Assembly (NCBI RefSeq): GCF_032854445.1
Contig: NC_088300.1
Coordinates: 2,110,001 to 2,174,000, forward strand
Length of the DNA: 64,000 bases
Direction: 5' to 3'
Source: Liolophura sinensis
Taxonomy: Eukaryota > Mollusca > Polyplacophora > Chitonida > Chitonidae
Positions 26,051-35,908 of the stretch are shown one piece after another. The notes under the pieces are model-generated. The model was not told where the DNA came from, ran no database searches, and was given only the letters and a program-made list of their open reading frames with translations. The first letter of the stretch is position 1. Each line of letters opens with the position of its first letter. The position numbers and the translations under genes were made by a program.

Positions 26051-27880
26051 TGTGCTGAGATTTGTTGTTGATGTTGTACAGAAAACAATGGAGACGTTGA
26101 CACGAGTGCTGGCTAAACATGTGTATAACCTGGACCTGTTAGACCTGCCCTTACAGAGGCTGAGTGAGCAGAAGGAAAAAAGACGGCGTGGCAGGAGTCA
26201 AGGTATTCATACAGACGGGTTGTAAGCAGCCTATTGTGTGAGCACATAATCTCAGGCACACTTAAGTGGCTTAAGTCAGCTTAAGATTTTTTTCAGGATA
26301 ATGTCATTCTTCTGAATTAATCTCAAGGCAAATGGTCTTGCAGATTGCATCCAGAGATGGTATCTTTCATAGTAATTGCATATCAAATGGTCCTATTAAG
26401 TGGCAGATTTGCATCAGAATCTGTTCAGATGTTGTCTTTCTGTCATAATAATCATATGTCAAATGACTTAGCTCCTGTACATGTAAAAGATGGCACTGTC
26501 AGGAAATGCTACTCCCAAAACCCAGATCAGAGTCATATCCACTAGATTAAAGACATAGACCCATATCCCAGACAGCTGTCTGTTTCCCTCCCTCAGCATT
26601 ATTTGTAGCAGGACTAAGGCATATGCACTAAAGGGAGAAAATTTGTATTAGCTTGATTCATTCATCGGATAATGCAGGAAACAAGAATCATAATTCAGTT
26701 ATTTTTATTTTTTACAACTTCTTTCATCCCAGTTTGGCACACATTTATCACCTTTCCTGTGCGAGGGAATGAGTACAATAGAATGGTTAATGACATGGCC
26801 TGTGTTTGATGGCAAAGTCAGTCTACCGAAAACTTCATCCTTGTGTTTACCATCTTGTAGGCCCACCAAAAGTTCAGAATAAGGATAAGACATTCTCGCG
26901 AGCTATTCTGTCACCTGCGAAGGCACCCTCTGCGACTGCAGCAAACGCCTCACCAGCCGGGGTTGATGTGCCATTTGAGCGAGGGAAGTCAAGATCAGAA
27001 GGTAAGTAAGATGGAAATGAATTATGGCATAACAGGACTTTGTGAGTAAGTTTATCTGGCGTCACACATTTAGTGCATGTATGCATTGTGTCAAAGGGAG
27101 AGTTGACTTCTTGTGACCTTATTTGGTTCCCCAGTTTATGTCTATAATTTATATCCCCAAAACTGTAAAACCATGTTAAGCAAACAGTTTTATCTGTATC
27201 CTTGCCCTTATTGTCCTGAATTTCTGAGCAGTGTAGTTTAAATTGATCATTTCACTGCTAACATTTAGAATGGTTGTGTAGCCATGTTGCATTTTTCGTA
27301 TGTTCATATAGTCATGCTAGGTTTTATTGGTTATTTCATTGCTCTCACCTAAACCAAACATTGTGAAGCCATCTTCATACCTAATTGACTAGATTCATAT
27401 AGCGTTTGTGTGATTTCTTCTCTGTGTTCATTCTTGCTTTATATCGCATTGTGCTTATCTCAGCTTTTTGTGTTAACATATACTTTTACATTCTGCTTAG
27501 TTACCTTTGTACTTCCTGTATGTAAGTTTTCGTTTGTCTTTTCTTCATAAATGAATATTATTCCTTGTATATATATACAGGTTTTTGCTTTGTGTATTGA
27601 TGGATTTTCATAACCACTACACATGTATTTATCGTAAAGACCCGAAGTAGCCTGTTTATTGCAAAGTATAGCCCAGCTAGAACCCCATGAAGCTCTGGCC
27701 AATATAAAAGAAAGTCAGAACATCTAGATATCACTGCTGACATCTTCCAGTTAATGGAGTACTAAATATTGCTGAAGTTTCACCAAGCGTTAACAACAGC
27801 CATTGCTAATGAAATCACCTGGTTTTTGCTTTAGCTTTTCTGTTGAGAATGTAATTTGAAATGTACACATCAACAGAATC

Positions 27881-28080
27881 NNNNNNNNNNNNNNNNNNNN
27901 NNNNNNNNNNNNNNNNNNNNNNNNNNNNNNNNNNNNNNNNNNNNNNNNNNNNNNNNNNNNNNNNNNNNNNNNNNNNNNNNNNNNNNNNNNNNNNNNNNNN
28001 NNNNNNNNNNNNNNNNNNNNNNNNNNNNNNNNNNNNNNNNNNNNNNNNNNNNNNNNNNNNNNNNNNNNNNNNNNNNNNNN
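27881..28080. other. Assembly gap, 200 N
   Basis: Exactly 200 Ns, a round placeholder length. Left of it is RALGAPA intron 18 of copy 1, cut off in mid-intron. Right of it is a 36-bp satellite. The two flanks are not necessarily adjacent in the chromosome. Confidence 0.99.
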
Positions 28081-28556
28081 GAAGTGGGCGTTAAGAGGAC
28101 GGTTAGGACTGACGGATGAAGTGGCGTTAAGAGGACGGTTAGGACTGACGGATGAAGTGGCTTTAAGAGGACGGTTAGGACTGACGGATGAAGTGGCGTT
28201 AAGAGGGCGGTTAGGATTGACGGATGAAGTGGCGTTAAGAGGACGGTTAGGACTGACGGATGAAGTGGCGTTAAGAGGACGGTTAGGATTGAAGGATGAA
28301 ATGACATTTAAAACAAATTAGGCTTGACGGATGAAGTGACGTTTAACACGTGTTAGGATTGACGGATGAAGTGACGTTTAAAAATTGTTAGGATGAAGTG
28401 ACGTTTAAAACGGATTAGGATTAAAGGATGATTGATGCTTAAAGAGAAATAGGCTTGACGGATGAAGTGACGTTTGAAACGTGTTAGGATTGATGGATGA
28501 AGTGACGTTTAAAACGGGTTAGAACTGACGGATGAAGTGACGGATGAAGTGACGTT
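28081..28556 (+). repeat. 36-bp satellite next to the gap
   Basis: Six or so near-perfect 36-bp units (ggcgttaagaggacggttag then gactgacggatgaagt) to about 28300, then diverged versions of about 35 bp with gtttaaaacgg. The array probably continues into the gap. Confidence 0.92.
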
Positions 28557-28793
28557 TGTTTATTTAATTCATTTGATTGGTGTTTTACGCCGTACTCCGA
28601 ATATTTCACTTATACGAAGGCGGTCAGCATTATGGTGAGAAGAAACCGAGGGGGGAGGGGGTGAGACCCACGATCATCCGCAGGCTGCTGTAAGACCTTC
28701 CCACAAATGAGCTGGACTTTAACTCACAGCGACCGCATTAATGAGAGGCTCCTGAGTCATTGCGACGTGCTACCCCCCTAGGCCATGGAGGAC
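28557..28793 (-). mobile_element. SINE family A inserted in the satellite
   Basis: Tail tttgattggtgttttacgcc at the left, head ending ggccatggaggac. Satellite units are on both sides. Confidence 0.82.
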
Positions 28794-28813
28794 ATTGAAG
28801 TTGGATTGACCGA

Positions 28814-28884
28814 TGAATGAATGAATAAATGAATGATTGTGGCTTAACGGCACATTGGCAATATTTCAGCCATATCGTGGCGAG
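28814..28884 (-). mobile_element. SINE tail fragment, second family
   Basis: (gaat)n-type end, then ggcttaacggcacattggca and atttcagccatatcgtggcg. In reverse this is a 'gatatggctgaaatattgcc' tail, which resembles a repeat tail I associate with gastropods (recollection, not checked). Confidence 0.6.
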
Positions 28885-28885
28885 G

Positions 28886-29345
28886 ATTGACCGATTAAGT
28901 GACATTTAAAACGGGTTGGATTGCCGGATGAAATGATGTAAAAACGGGTTAAGATTGATGGATGAAGTGACGTAACAGGTTAGGATTGACGGATAAAGTG
29001 ACGTTTTAAACGGGTTAGGATGACGGATAGTCACGTTAAAACGGTTAGGACTGACGGATACGGTGACGTAACAAGTTGGCATTGAAGGATGAAGTGTGGT
29101 AATTGACTTTTCTTGACGGACGAAGTGAAGTAATTGACTTTTCTTGACGGACGAAATGAAGTAATTGGCTTTTCTTGACGGAAGTGAAATAATTGGCTTT
29201 TCTTGACGGAAGTGAAGTAATTGGCTTTTCTTGACGGATGAAATGATCTAACACGTTTGATTTGACCTTCGAGGTGAAGTAAATAGCTAGGGTTAAACAG
29301 AAGAAATGACATAACAAGTTAGGCTTGATGGATGGAGTGAGGTAA
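28886..29345 (+). repeat. Diverged continuation of the satellite
   Basis: Same gacggatgaagtga core with drifted spacing. A secondary higher-copy variant with ttggcttttcttgacgg recurs five times at about 29097-29240. The SINE at 28557-28793 and a second tail fragment interrupt the array. Confidence 0.85.
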
Positions 29346-29393
29346 CGGGTTCGCCATAAGTAATAAGCTGTCGGCGGCCGGAGTTCGATCGGT

Positions 29394-29490
29394 AGGTATG
29401 TATGTATGGGGTTTAACGTCGTATTTTACAATTTTTCAATCATATGACTAGGAGGAGTCATTGTCTTCTTGTGGCAGTCCAAGGCTTTTG
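29394..29490 (-). mobile_element. Probable SINE tail fragment, third type
   Basis: A tatg microsatellite (gtatgtatgtatgggg) followed by tttaacgtcgtattttaca has the layout of a SINE 3' end in reverse. No head was recognised. Confidence 0.4.
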
Positions 29491-29610
29491 ATCTGAAGTT
29501 ATCCTAGTACATACAGGGGGATGATTGCGTTCCAGTTTTTTATTTTATATATGTGTGAATGCAATTTAAAGCTTATGTATGGCTACTAATAAACGGCATG
29601 TTATTTTTTT

Positions 29611-29757
29611 TTTATTTATTTGATTGTTGTTTTACGGCGTCCTCTAATATTTGACTCATACGAGCTTGGCCAGCATTATGGTGGGAGGAAACCGAGCAGA
29701 AATCGGAGACCCATGCACCATCATCCGCGGGCTCCTGGTAGAGGTTCCCACGCACGC
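29611..29757 (-). mobile_element. SINE family A, partial
   Basis: Tail ttatttgattgttgttttac and body with gtgggaggaaaccgagcaga; lost before the tRNA head. Lies downstream of NPC2-like exon 3. Confidence 0.75.
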
Positions 29758-30007
29758 ACACTTCGTTACATTGGACAATTGTTTTGATTTTAACAATGTT
29801 AATGTTAAGATTTACATTAATTCTTGATGAATTATTTTCGCAAAAGAAAGCTTCCACACTTTTACAGAAAGACATGGGCTGTTTGGTATCAGTAAGTTTG
29901 GCGAAAACTGAAAGCGTTGCACTTCACCTTTGATAACAGAGAGGTAACAACAGGTTAGTAATTTAACACGCCTACTTTAATTAGCAGTTCAGTAATAATG
30001 CACGTAC

Positions 30008-30183
30008 CTGTGGGTAGATTTTACGGATGGGAAGCTGTATGACATATGTGACAGTTGTTCCTGTAGAAATAGGGCAGTTTAATCCACAGTTCACACACGC
30101 GTCCGCGTTCGGCAGGGGAAATGGTATACTTGCTGGTCCAATAATACCGGCAACTTTTGCGGTGAGGAGTTTGGCATCTTCCT
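30008..30183 (-). CDS. NPC2: NPC2-like exon 3
   Basis: 176 nt, residues 64-122, ending YPQ|GTACGT in phase 0. Carries the core lipid-pocket strand segment and the cysteine loop DACVNCGLNC, which has three cysteines where human NPC2 has two (DGCKSGINC). Confidence 0.92.
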
Positions 30184-33100
30184 CTGTTAACAAATGGGCA
30201 ATGTATGGAAGCCGGACGAGGACATCTCGTCCCGCGTCCTCACCCGGCTTCCATACCAATGCAAAGAGCTTGTATTTATTTTTATGATTTGTGTTTTACG
30301 CCGTACTCAAGAATATTTAACTTATACGACGGCAGCTAGCATTACGGTCAACGACCATCCGCAGGATGCTACAGACCTTCCCACGTACCGCCGGGGAGGA
30401 AGTCATCATGAGCTGGACTTGAACTCACAGCGAACGCATTGATTAGAGGTTCCTGGGCCATTGCGCCGCACTTGCGTGTTAATAAAATTGGCCACGGTGC
30501 CCCTCCCCCGCCTCCCGCCACCACTACACACTCAGTGGTGATGAATAGCATGTGAAGCGTGACAAAAAATCACTAATGGTTAATGTCAAGTGAGAGTGTG
30601 GTGAAACACTTACTGGTGAATGTCATGTGATGTGTGAGCAAGTATTAATGAAGGTCAAGGTCAGTGAAAGGTAGTGAAAACTTACTTAGTGTGAAGGTCA
30701 TGTGGAGCGTAACGTTAGTGCCTTTCTTCAGAATACAGGATACGTCGGAGTCAGAACATCCACTTAGTTCCACAGACTTTATGGTAGCCTTAGTTGAACC
30801 TATCAAATAAACAGCAGAACATAGTTTTAGGACAAACTCTATAACGTACGGGAGGCATAGAAATTCCAAACATGTTAATTTATGGATATTCACTATTTTA
30901 GTCGCTTGATTTTTGTTTCAGATTCTTATTTTCTTTAACGTCGTTTTCAACTCTATTTCAGTCCTTACACTGGGTGAGTCGTCTTCTTGCAGCATAGTTG
31001 GTGCACAATACGTTCATATCTGTGATGCTGACTCATTGAAACGCCATACCAACGACATCAGAAATTATTCCCAGTCCAGTGTACGCCTATGTTAACCACA
31101 GGTGAACCATTTCCCCTCCCCCCCCCCCCCGAAGAAGTGCCAAATGAGAAAAAAAAACTATTTGTTTGTATAGCGTAATCCGAGTTGGGATTGAACACCT
31201 TAATTGATCTACAACGCAACTGTAAGCTACGTAATTTATTGTAAATACCATGGTGAAACATGCGGAAGGGATTTATTGCCAGTGTTTATGTATACATGTA
31301 GTGGTAATCAATTTAGCCTGTACGATTGCGTTACTTTGTCGGGTACAGCTGGTCTCTTGCTAAACGATGCGCATGCTCAAACCAAGCGGACATCAACGTG
31401 TGGCCTCTAATTCTTGAAAAGTGAATGATCTGTTTCCATACTTCATAGTCGTTTAACGCCGCACTAAAAAATGTTAAACTTATTTAGTGCCGACCAGTTG
31501 TATATATGTGTTGCGGAAGTCGGAGAGTTGGGATGAACCGACGAACGTTCCAACGTGTACAGATGGACTGGCACGTCCCATTGATGTAACTGAATAAAGT
31601 GGTCTTTGAACACGTATAAAAGTACACAAAGAACTATGTACACAGTGACCGTCAACCGATTATAGTTACCATGTCCATACGAACGAGGACGTGGAAATCT
31701 ACATACTTCATCGTGACGAGCATATACCGAATATAGCAATAGCAGCCTTAAATGATAAATTTACCACAAATGCAATTTTTTTGTAATTTTAGGTATGATC
31801 ACTTACCTGGATGAAATATTTTTCACTTAGTCGGAATGCCAGTTGGTGGACGTGTGCAACAACATAATAGAAGGACACCCTTAATCACATGTCAGGGTAG
31901 TCTTCGTACATTGTTTGCATTTCTTGAAGTTTTACAGGCGCTATATGTTGTAAAATCGTGAACTACATCAAAGCAAAGCCTTTTCATTTATGGCAGACTA
32001 TGCATTAGCCAGCCATGTATATACATGGTGCCTGCCTGAAGAGCAAAATTTCTTATTTATTAAGATCGGCTTACACATGCAAAGTGTTCATTTAAGGTTG
32101 CTGTTGTATTGTGAATGTTAGCAGGCCTTACACATAATCTGTTTTAATCTGGTCTTGCAGTGGAACTGTAGGCTTGGTGACCACCTACTGTTTTAATCCA
32201 CCGCAGCGCTGCATATCAGGACCAGTCATGTACGTTATTGTTAGAAATGTATGTCTGTAAACCTTGTTAAAACTTGTTTGTTACTATGCTGTTTTTGTAT
32301 AAAAATGTACTGTCACTTGTCAAGTGAACCCAGAGCCCCGGAACCACCGACTCTGCGATACAATTGTGCCAGAGCTGAAGTAACACCAGCTAGTGTGAAT
32401 CTGATTACAAATTGTGACCGGCATCACAATATTGTTATACAAACACATGTTACGACAGAGACGTCCCGGTGCCATAAAATGAAGGATCCTATAGGGTATA
32501 TTTTTCATTAAACAATAACATTTTAAAAATAGGCATTATAAAAAAGTTGGTGAAATTGGTGAAACATGTAGGATTTTGTGAGGTGTATTCTGGCCAGGGC
32601 AACATTTTTCAAGTCATTTGCCTGATAAGTAAATTTTCCTGTAACAATGAACACCTTTCCATTCCACTGGTTGTCAGATATGCATTTTCACTTTATCTGA
32701 TTGGTGTTTAACACCGTATGACCATCCGCAGGTTGTAGCAGACGTTCTCACGTTCAACCGGAGAGGAAGCAAGCATGAACTGGACTTCAACTCACAGTGA
32801 CCAGCTTGATTCGAGCCTCCTGGGTCATATTGCGACGCGACAGCACGCTAACCACCTCGGCCACGGAGGCTCGTGCGTTTTCAAAGTGTTTCACTGTATA
32901 TAACGGACAACAAAAAGCGATAGTCATTGTGAAGGGCATGCAGCTTTTCAGTGAAACTGATGTCATAGCATCTATACATAACCACATGACTATGCAGGGT
33001 CCTACACTTTACAGCTCTCCTCATTTGTACTTCCAATAGGATTTGCTTTACAACTTGAATATATAAACGCAGAATTCCATAATTCCATACAAAGCAGATT

Positions 33101-33199
33101 TACATAACATCCCGTTTAATTACCACAATCCTTCCAAGGTGACGTCTTAACAGCTGCAAGCAAAGCCATACACAGAACAAAGGCGTAAGCTTCCATCAT
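30008..33199 (-). CDS. NPC2: NPC2-like ML-domain protein (copy 2 locus), exons 1-3, C-terminus missing
   Basis: Secreted or lysosomal sterol/lipid carrier of the NPC2/MD-2 family. Exons on the - strand: 33199-33124, 30799-30686, 30183-30008, joining in phases 1, 1 and 0 to give 122 residues. Residues 1-19 are a signal peptide with core AFVLCMALLAAV. The mature start SPWKDCG matches NPC2 KDCGS. Exon 2 has the Cys40/Cys47 pair and KGTNVTLHMTF (human NVTF, an N-glycosylation site). Exon 3 has KVAGIIGPASIPFPLP and GLNCPI.TGT..TY...LPI...YP, matching human VYGIVAGVHVPFPIP and [25 protein letters not shown]. Family members are about 150 residues. The last exon with the final cysteine was not found between 28081 and 30007. 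An extra cysteine (Cys96) is present. Other ML-family paralogues are possible. Confidence 0.9.
30203..30256. other. Long inverted repeat (hairpin) in NPC2-like intron 2
   Basis: A 13-nt arm at 30203-30215 (gtatggaagccgg) is perfectly complementary to 30244-30256. After a 3-nt mismatch the stem continues for 5 bp (30219-30223 with 30236-30240), leaving a ~12-nt loop. In the transcript it starts about 20 nt before the exon 3 acceptor. Confidence 0.85.
30273..30502 (-). mobile_element. SINE family A, internally deleted, in NPC2-like intron 2
   Basis: Tail gtgttttacgccgtactcaa; body lacks the aaaccgg..gagcccggg block (attacggt joined to caacgaccatcc). Head ends near ggccacggtgccc. Confidence 0.8.
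30686..30799 (-). CDS. NPC2: NPC2-like exon 2
   Basis: 114 nt, residues 26-63 plus the first base of Lys64. Acceptor tttgatag, donor CTAA|GTAAGT. Encodes GSTKATIKSVELSGC through THE NVT glycosylation motif to TFTL. Cys40 and Cys47 probably pair like human Cys42-Cys47. Confidence 0.9.
30800..33123 (-). other. NPC2-like intron 1 (copy 2)
   Basis: 2.3 kb. Contains the start of the duplicated block (31828) and one deleted SINE (32693-32873). A conserved-looking open stretch at 32320-32508 is identical in copy 1 but has no recognisable homology. Confidence 0.75.
32693..32873 (-). mobile_element. SINE family A, internally deleted (copy 2)
   Basis: Counterpart of 868-1048 with the same internal deletion, in NPC2-like intron 1. 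Confidence 0.8.
33124..33199 (-). CDS. NPC2: NPC2-like exon 1, signal peptide (copy 2)
   Basis: 76 nt. Two adjacent ATGs (33199 and 33196), then 23 codons forming a hydrophobic leader and WKDC. Donor TGTG|GTAATT splits the Gly of the CG motif in phase 1, matching the acceptor phase of exon 2 2.3 kb away. Too short to be seen as an open frame. Confidence 0.88.
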
Positions 33200-33800
33200 G
33201 AGCTTCAAACAGCAAGTGGCACAGCGCACGTTAAGAAAGACGTTGCCTCAGACGTCCACTTTTAGCTGAATAAGAACTCCATCTGTCCTCTGACATGAGA
33301 CCTGACTGCGGATAAAGTTATTTTCACCCAGGGGAGGGTTTTAGCTCCTTTTCTGCACAGAACGTACAGGGTTACTAAGAGACTCGAGTGCATAACCCCC
33401 ATTTTCAAAAGGAACATTAGGGCTCTATAAAACAGGCTACACCTTCCAGATGTTATCCAACAGGAGGTGAACATTAACCACGCATTTGCATGTCTGTGAT
33501 AGTTGTTCAGATGTTTTTGACAGGTGTACTGCAAGACATCTGCATATCTAAGAAGAAAATCCCGCGAAACTTAATTATATCAGTCAGTCTAAACATACAA
33601 TAAGTTTTGTCATTCATACATGCATTTATTAGTTTTATTAGTCTGTCGCAGTCCTTTAACTGGTCAACTGTTTCGATCACATTTTGTAGGAGTCATTGTA
33701 AAAAAAAATTATAACCAAACGTTTCTTTCTCACATCAAAAAGCATGAAGGTGGAGACAAGATTAGGAAATTTTATTGTCCTGTTCGTTAATTTTACTAAG

Positions 33801-33905
33801 TTGTCTGTCTGTCCGTTTCATATTGTCTACGCAACTCCTACAGTTTTCTACAGATTTTTATGAAATTCGGCACGTGTGTTAAGAATGAATATGTGGATGT
33901 GAGTG
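33801..33905. repeat. Possible dispersed repeat (copy 2)
   Basis: Counterpart of 1981-2085. Confidence 0.3.
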
Positions 33906-34071
33906 CGGCTTATGAGTTCTATTCTTTTCCAAGGTGTCGTCGTTTGAAGATAGACTTTGGAATTGAATAAAATGATACTCTAGACCTGGTGCTAACTAAA
34001 CTGCTTCTAACGTTCTCTAACGTTTTCATGAAACTTATAGCTGACATATGTGAGCTTTATATATACAATAT

Positions 34072-34329
34072 GGGGGGCCTCCGTGGCTCAGTTGGTTAGC
34101 GCGCTAGCACAGCGCAATGACCCAGGAGCCTCTCACCAATGCGGTCGCTGTGAGTTCAAGTCCAACTCATGCTGGCTTTCTCTCCGGCCGTAAGTGGGAA
34201 GGTCTGGCAGCAACCTGCGGTTTCCCCCCGGGCTCTGCCCGGTTTCCTCTCACCATAATACTGGCCGCCATCGTACAAGTGAAATATTCTTGAGTACGGC
34301 GTAAAACATCAACAACTAAACAAAAAAAT
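34072..34329 (+). mobile_element. tRNA-derived SINE, family A, full length (copy 2)
   Basis: Same insertion as 2252-2507, so it predates the divergence of the two copies. Lies between the NPC2-like and RALGAPA first exons. Confidence 0.85.
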
Positions 34330-34590
34330 ATACATATACAATATGTAAATAAATCCATTCCTTGAATTATTTTCCAAGGTACATGAGTCCCCGTATGAAG
34401 ACTAGGTTCGAACTGTTGTGAAAAATGCCATCTTTTCAAGCCGGGCGTTAACTGTTCCTAGGACAACACAAATTGATAACAAGCGAAAGATTATAGAGCT
34501 ACGGCACGGTAACATTTACATAGGATTTACGAGTTTTTACATTTAGCGTTGGCTTATGAAGTGAAAAAATCACGTGAAACATTTATTTGT

Positions 34591-34834
34591 TTTATTTATT
34601 TGATCGGTGTTTTACGCCGTAATCAAGAATATTTCACTTATACGACGGCGGCCAGCACTATGGCGGGAGGAAACCGGGCAGAGCCCGGGGAAAACTCACG
34701 ACCATCCGTAAGTTGTTGTAGACCTTCCCACGTACGGCCGGGGAGGAAGCCAGGATGAGCTGGATTTGAACTCACAGCAACCGCATTGGTGAGACGCCCC
34801 TGGGGAATTACGTTGCGCTAGCGCGCTTACCAAC
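34591..34834 (-). mobile_element. SINE family A (copy 2)
   Basis: Counterpart of 2769-3014, in the NPC2-RALGAPA intergenic region. Confidence 0.85.
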
Positions 34835-35238
34835 TTAGCGTGAAGCATGATTATTTCCACCTTGTATTAAGTGCATTTCTTGTAATAATAAGACCATTTT
34901 CGATGGGAAATAGCACTTTTTGCAACCAAAACACTTGATTTCGTTTATAGTAGTAAATATGACATTTTTTCACAAGCAGGTGAGCTTGAATGGCTATTGG
35001 CAATAGCGAAAACGGTAAAGCTTTCACTGTCAGTTTTTCGGCGTTTAGAGTTGAACATTTTACACAAAGGCCACCTAGTGTTAAAGTGTTTACTCAAGGT
35101 TCAACATGTGGCCAGATAAATTAAGTTTTAACCCTTGGTGCTGTTTTTTGACATCTTACATTTAGTAGGTACACAGGCCTACACAGTATAAGGTAAGTTT
35201 TTAATTCTTGTTTCGACCATATACTTAGTTTTATATTC

Positions 35239-35490
35239 ATTTATTTATTTGATTGGTGTTTTACGCCAAACCCAAGAATGTTTCACTTACATGACGGCGG
35301 CCAGCATTATGGTGAGAGGAAACCGGACAGAGCCCGGGGGAAACCAACGACCATCCGCAGGTTTCTGTCAGATCTTCCCACATGCGATCAGAGAGGAAGC
35401 CAGCATGAGTTCGCTAGACTTGAAACTGACAGCGACCGCATTGCGCGGGAGGCTCCTGAGTCATTGTGCCGGGCTGGCAGGCTAACCACC
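35239..35490 (-). mobile_element. SINE family A (copy 2)
   Basis: Counterpart of 3418-3670. Ends about 300 bp upstream of the RALGAPA start codon, so it may fall in or near the promoter. Confidence 0.85.
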
Positions 35491-35796
35491 ATTTAGATTT
35501 ATATAGATGTGAATATAAGCATGAACACTCTTATTCAAACATCCCAAGAAAAGTCGCCCGCACAAGAAGCACTCCATTATTTTGACGTGATATGTTTACC
35601 TGAAAACCGCAAAGTACATGTGGCAAATCCATTTGTGGGCGTGTCTCGTGTGAATAGCAATAGAGTTATGTCCCTTGGTTGTTCTGAGCATGCTCACAAA
35701 ACCGCCATTTGTTATTATGGAGCTTCGGAAAGAAATGTCGTCTGATGCTATTTGGATGTCAGAAAAGACGCCTCCCGAGTAGGCGCCGACCATGCC
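35491..35796 (+). promoter_or_regulatory. RALGAPA 5' leader and proximal promoter region (copy 2)
   Basis: Between the last upstream SINE and the start codon. Contains aaccgccattt (35700-35710), close to the YY1 core CCGCCATNTT, and a gggcgtgtc GC-box-like element at about 35637-35645. No TATA box is evident, as is common for housekeeping genes. The transcription start cannot be placed. Copy 1 counterpart: 3671-3976. Confidence 0.35.
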
Positions 35797-35908
35797 ATGG
35801 CCATGTTTAGAAAATCGACACATGGAGATGTTAGGAAATCCGCACAAAAAGTTTCTGATCCAAAGAAAGATACGCCAACCCGTCTGAAACACTTAAAAGT
35901 TGTGCTAG
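35797..35908 (+). CDS. RALGAPA1: RALGAPA exon 1 (copy 2), start codon
   Basis: Two in-frame ATGs lie 6 nt apart (35797 and 35803). The first sits in GCCATGG, a strong Kozak context. The second matches the vertebrate start (MF...HGDV). The encoded basic segment [16 protein letters not shown] and the following RLKHLKVVL correspond to the vertebrate N-terminus. A further in-frame ATG at 35752 would add 15 residues but has weak context and no homology. Donor CTAG|GTAAGT, phase 1. Residues 1-37. Confidence 0.92.

Larger units (their letters stand above)
3977..27001 (+). pseudogene. RALGAPA1: RALGAPA copy 1, exons 1-18, frameshifted in exons 1 and 5 and cut off by the gap
   Basis: Same exon order as copy 2: 3977-4090, 6311-6421, 6762-6811, 7517-7574, 8314-8358, 8737-8899, 10804-10925, 11214-11352, 12971-13109, 14999-15272, 16915-16986, 19794-19922, 21468-21704, 22157-22230, 23005-23116, 24087-24209, 26082-26202, 26861-27001. 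All splice sites are kept and 16 of 18 exons have the same length as in copy 2. Exon 1 is 114 nt instead of 112 and exon 5 is 45 instead of 44. In exons 2-18 there are eight substitutions, seven silent and one Asp/Glu. That pattern fits a functional allele with sequencing indels far better than a decaying gene. Labelled pseudogene only because the sequence as given is not translatable. Confidence 0.85.
1..27880. repeat. Copy 1 of a ~27.8-kb direct duplication
   Basis: Position 1 aligns to 31828, and the last base before the N gap (27880) aligns to 59566. The offset drifts from 31827 to 31686 because of small indels and repeat-number differences. Every SINE, minisatellite and exon in this block has a counterpart in the same order and orientation in copy 2. 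The block may continue left of the window. Its right end coincides exactly with the N run, so it looks like a contig end and not a biological breakpoint. Confidence 0.95.

Noticed and set aside
28121-28321. Repetitive protein with ALRGRLGLTDEV units
   Set aside because: A 36-bp satellite has a length divisible by three, so it stays open by arithmetic. No gene signals.
29612-29875. Terminal exon of the NPC2-like gene
   Set aside because: The open stretch contains SINE sequence and lacks the expected V.W.L and final cysteine pattern.
31807-31990. NPC2-like first exon at the strong donor near 31801-31806
   Set aside because: A stop codon lies just upstream in the required frame and no signal peptide or CG motif precedes the donor. 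The exon at 33124-33199 fits in sequence and phase.
35752-35796. Upstream in-frame ATG giving a 15-residue N-terminal extension of RALGAPA
   Set aside because: Weak context and no similarity; the family start aligns to the ATGs at 35797/35803.
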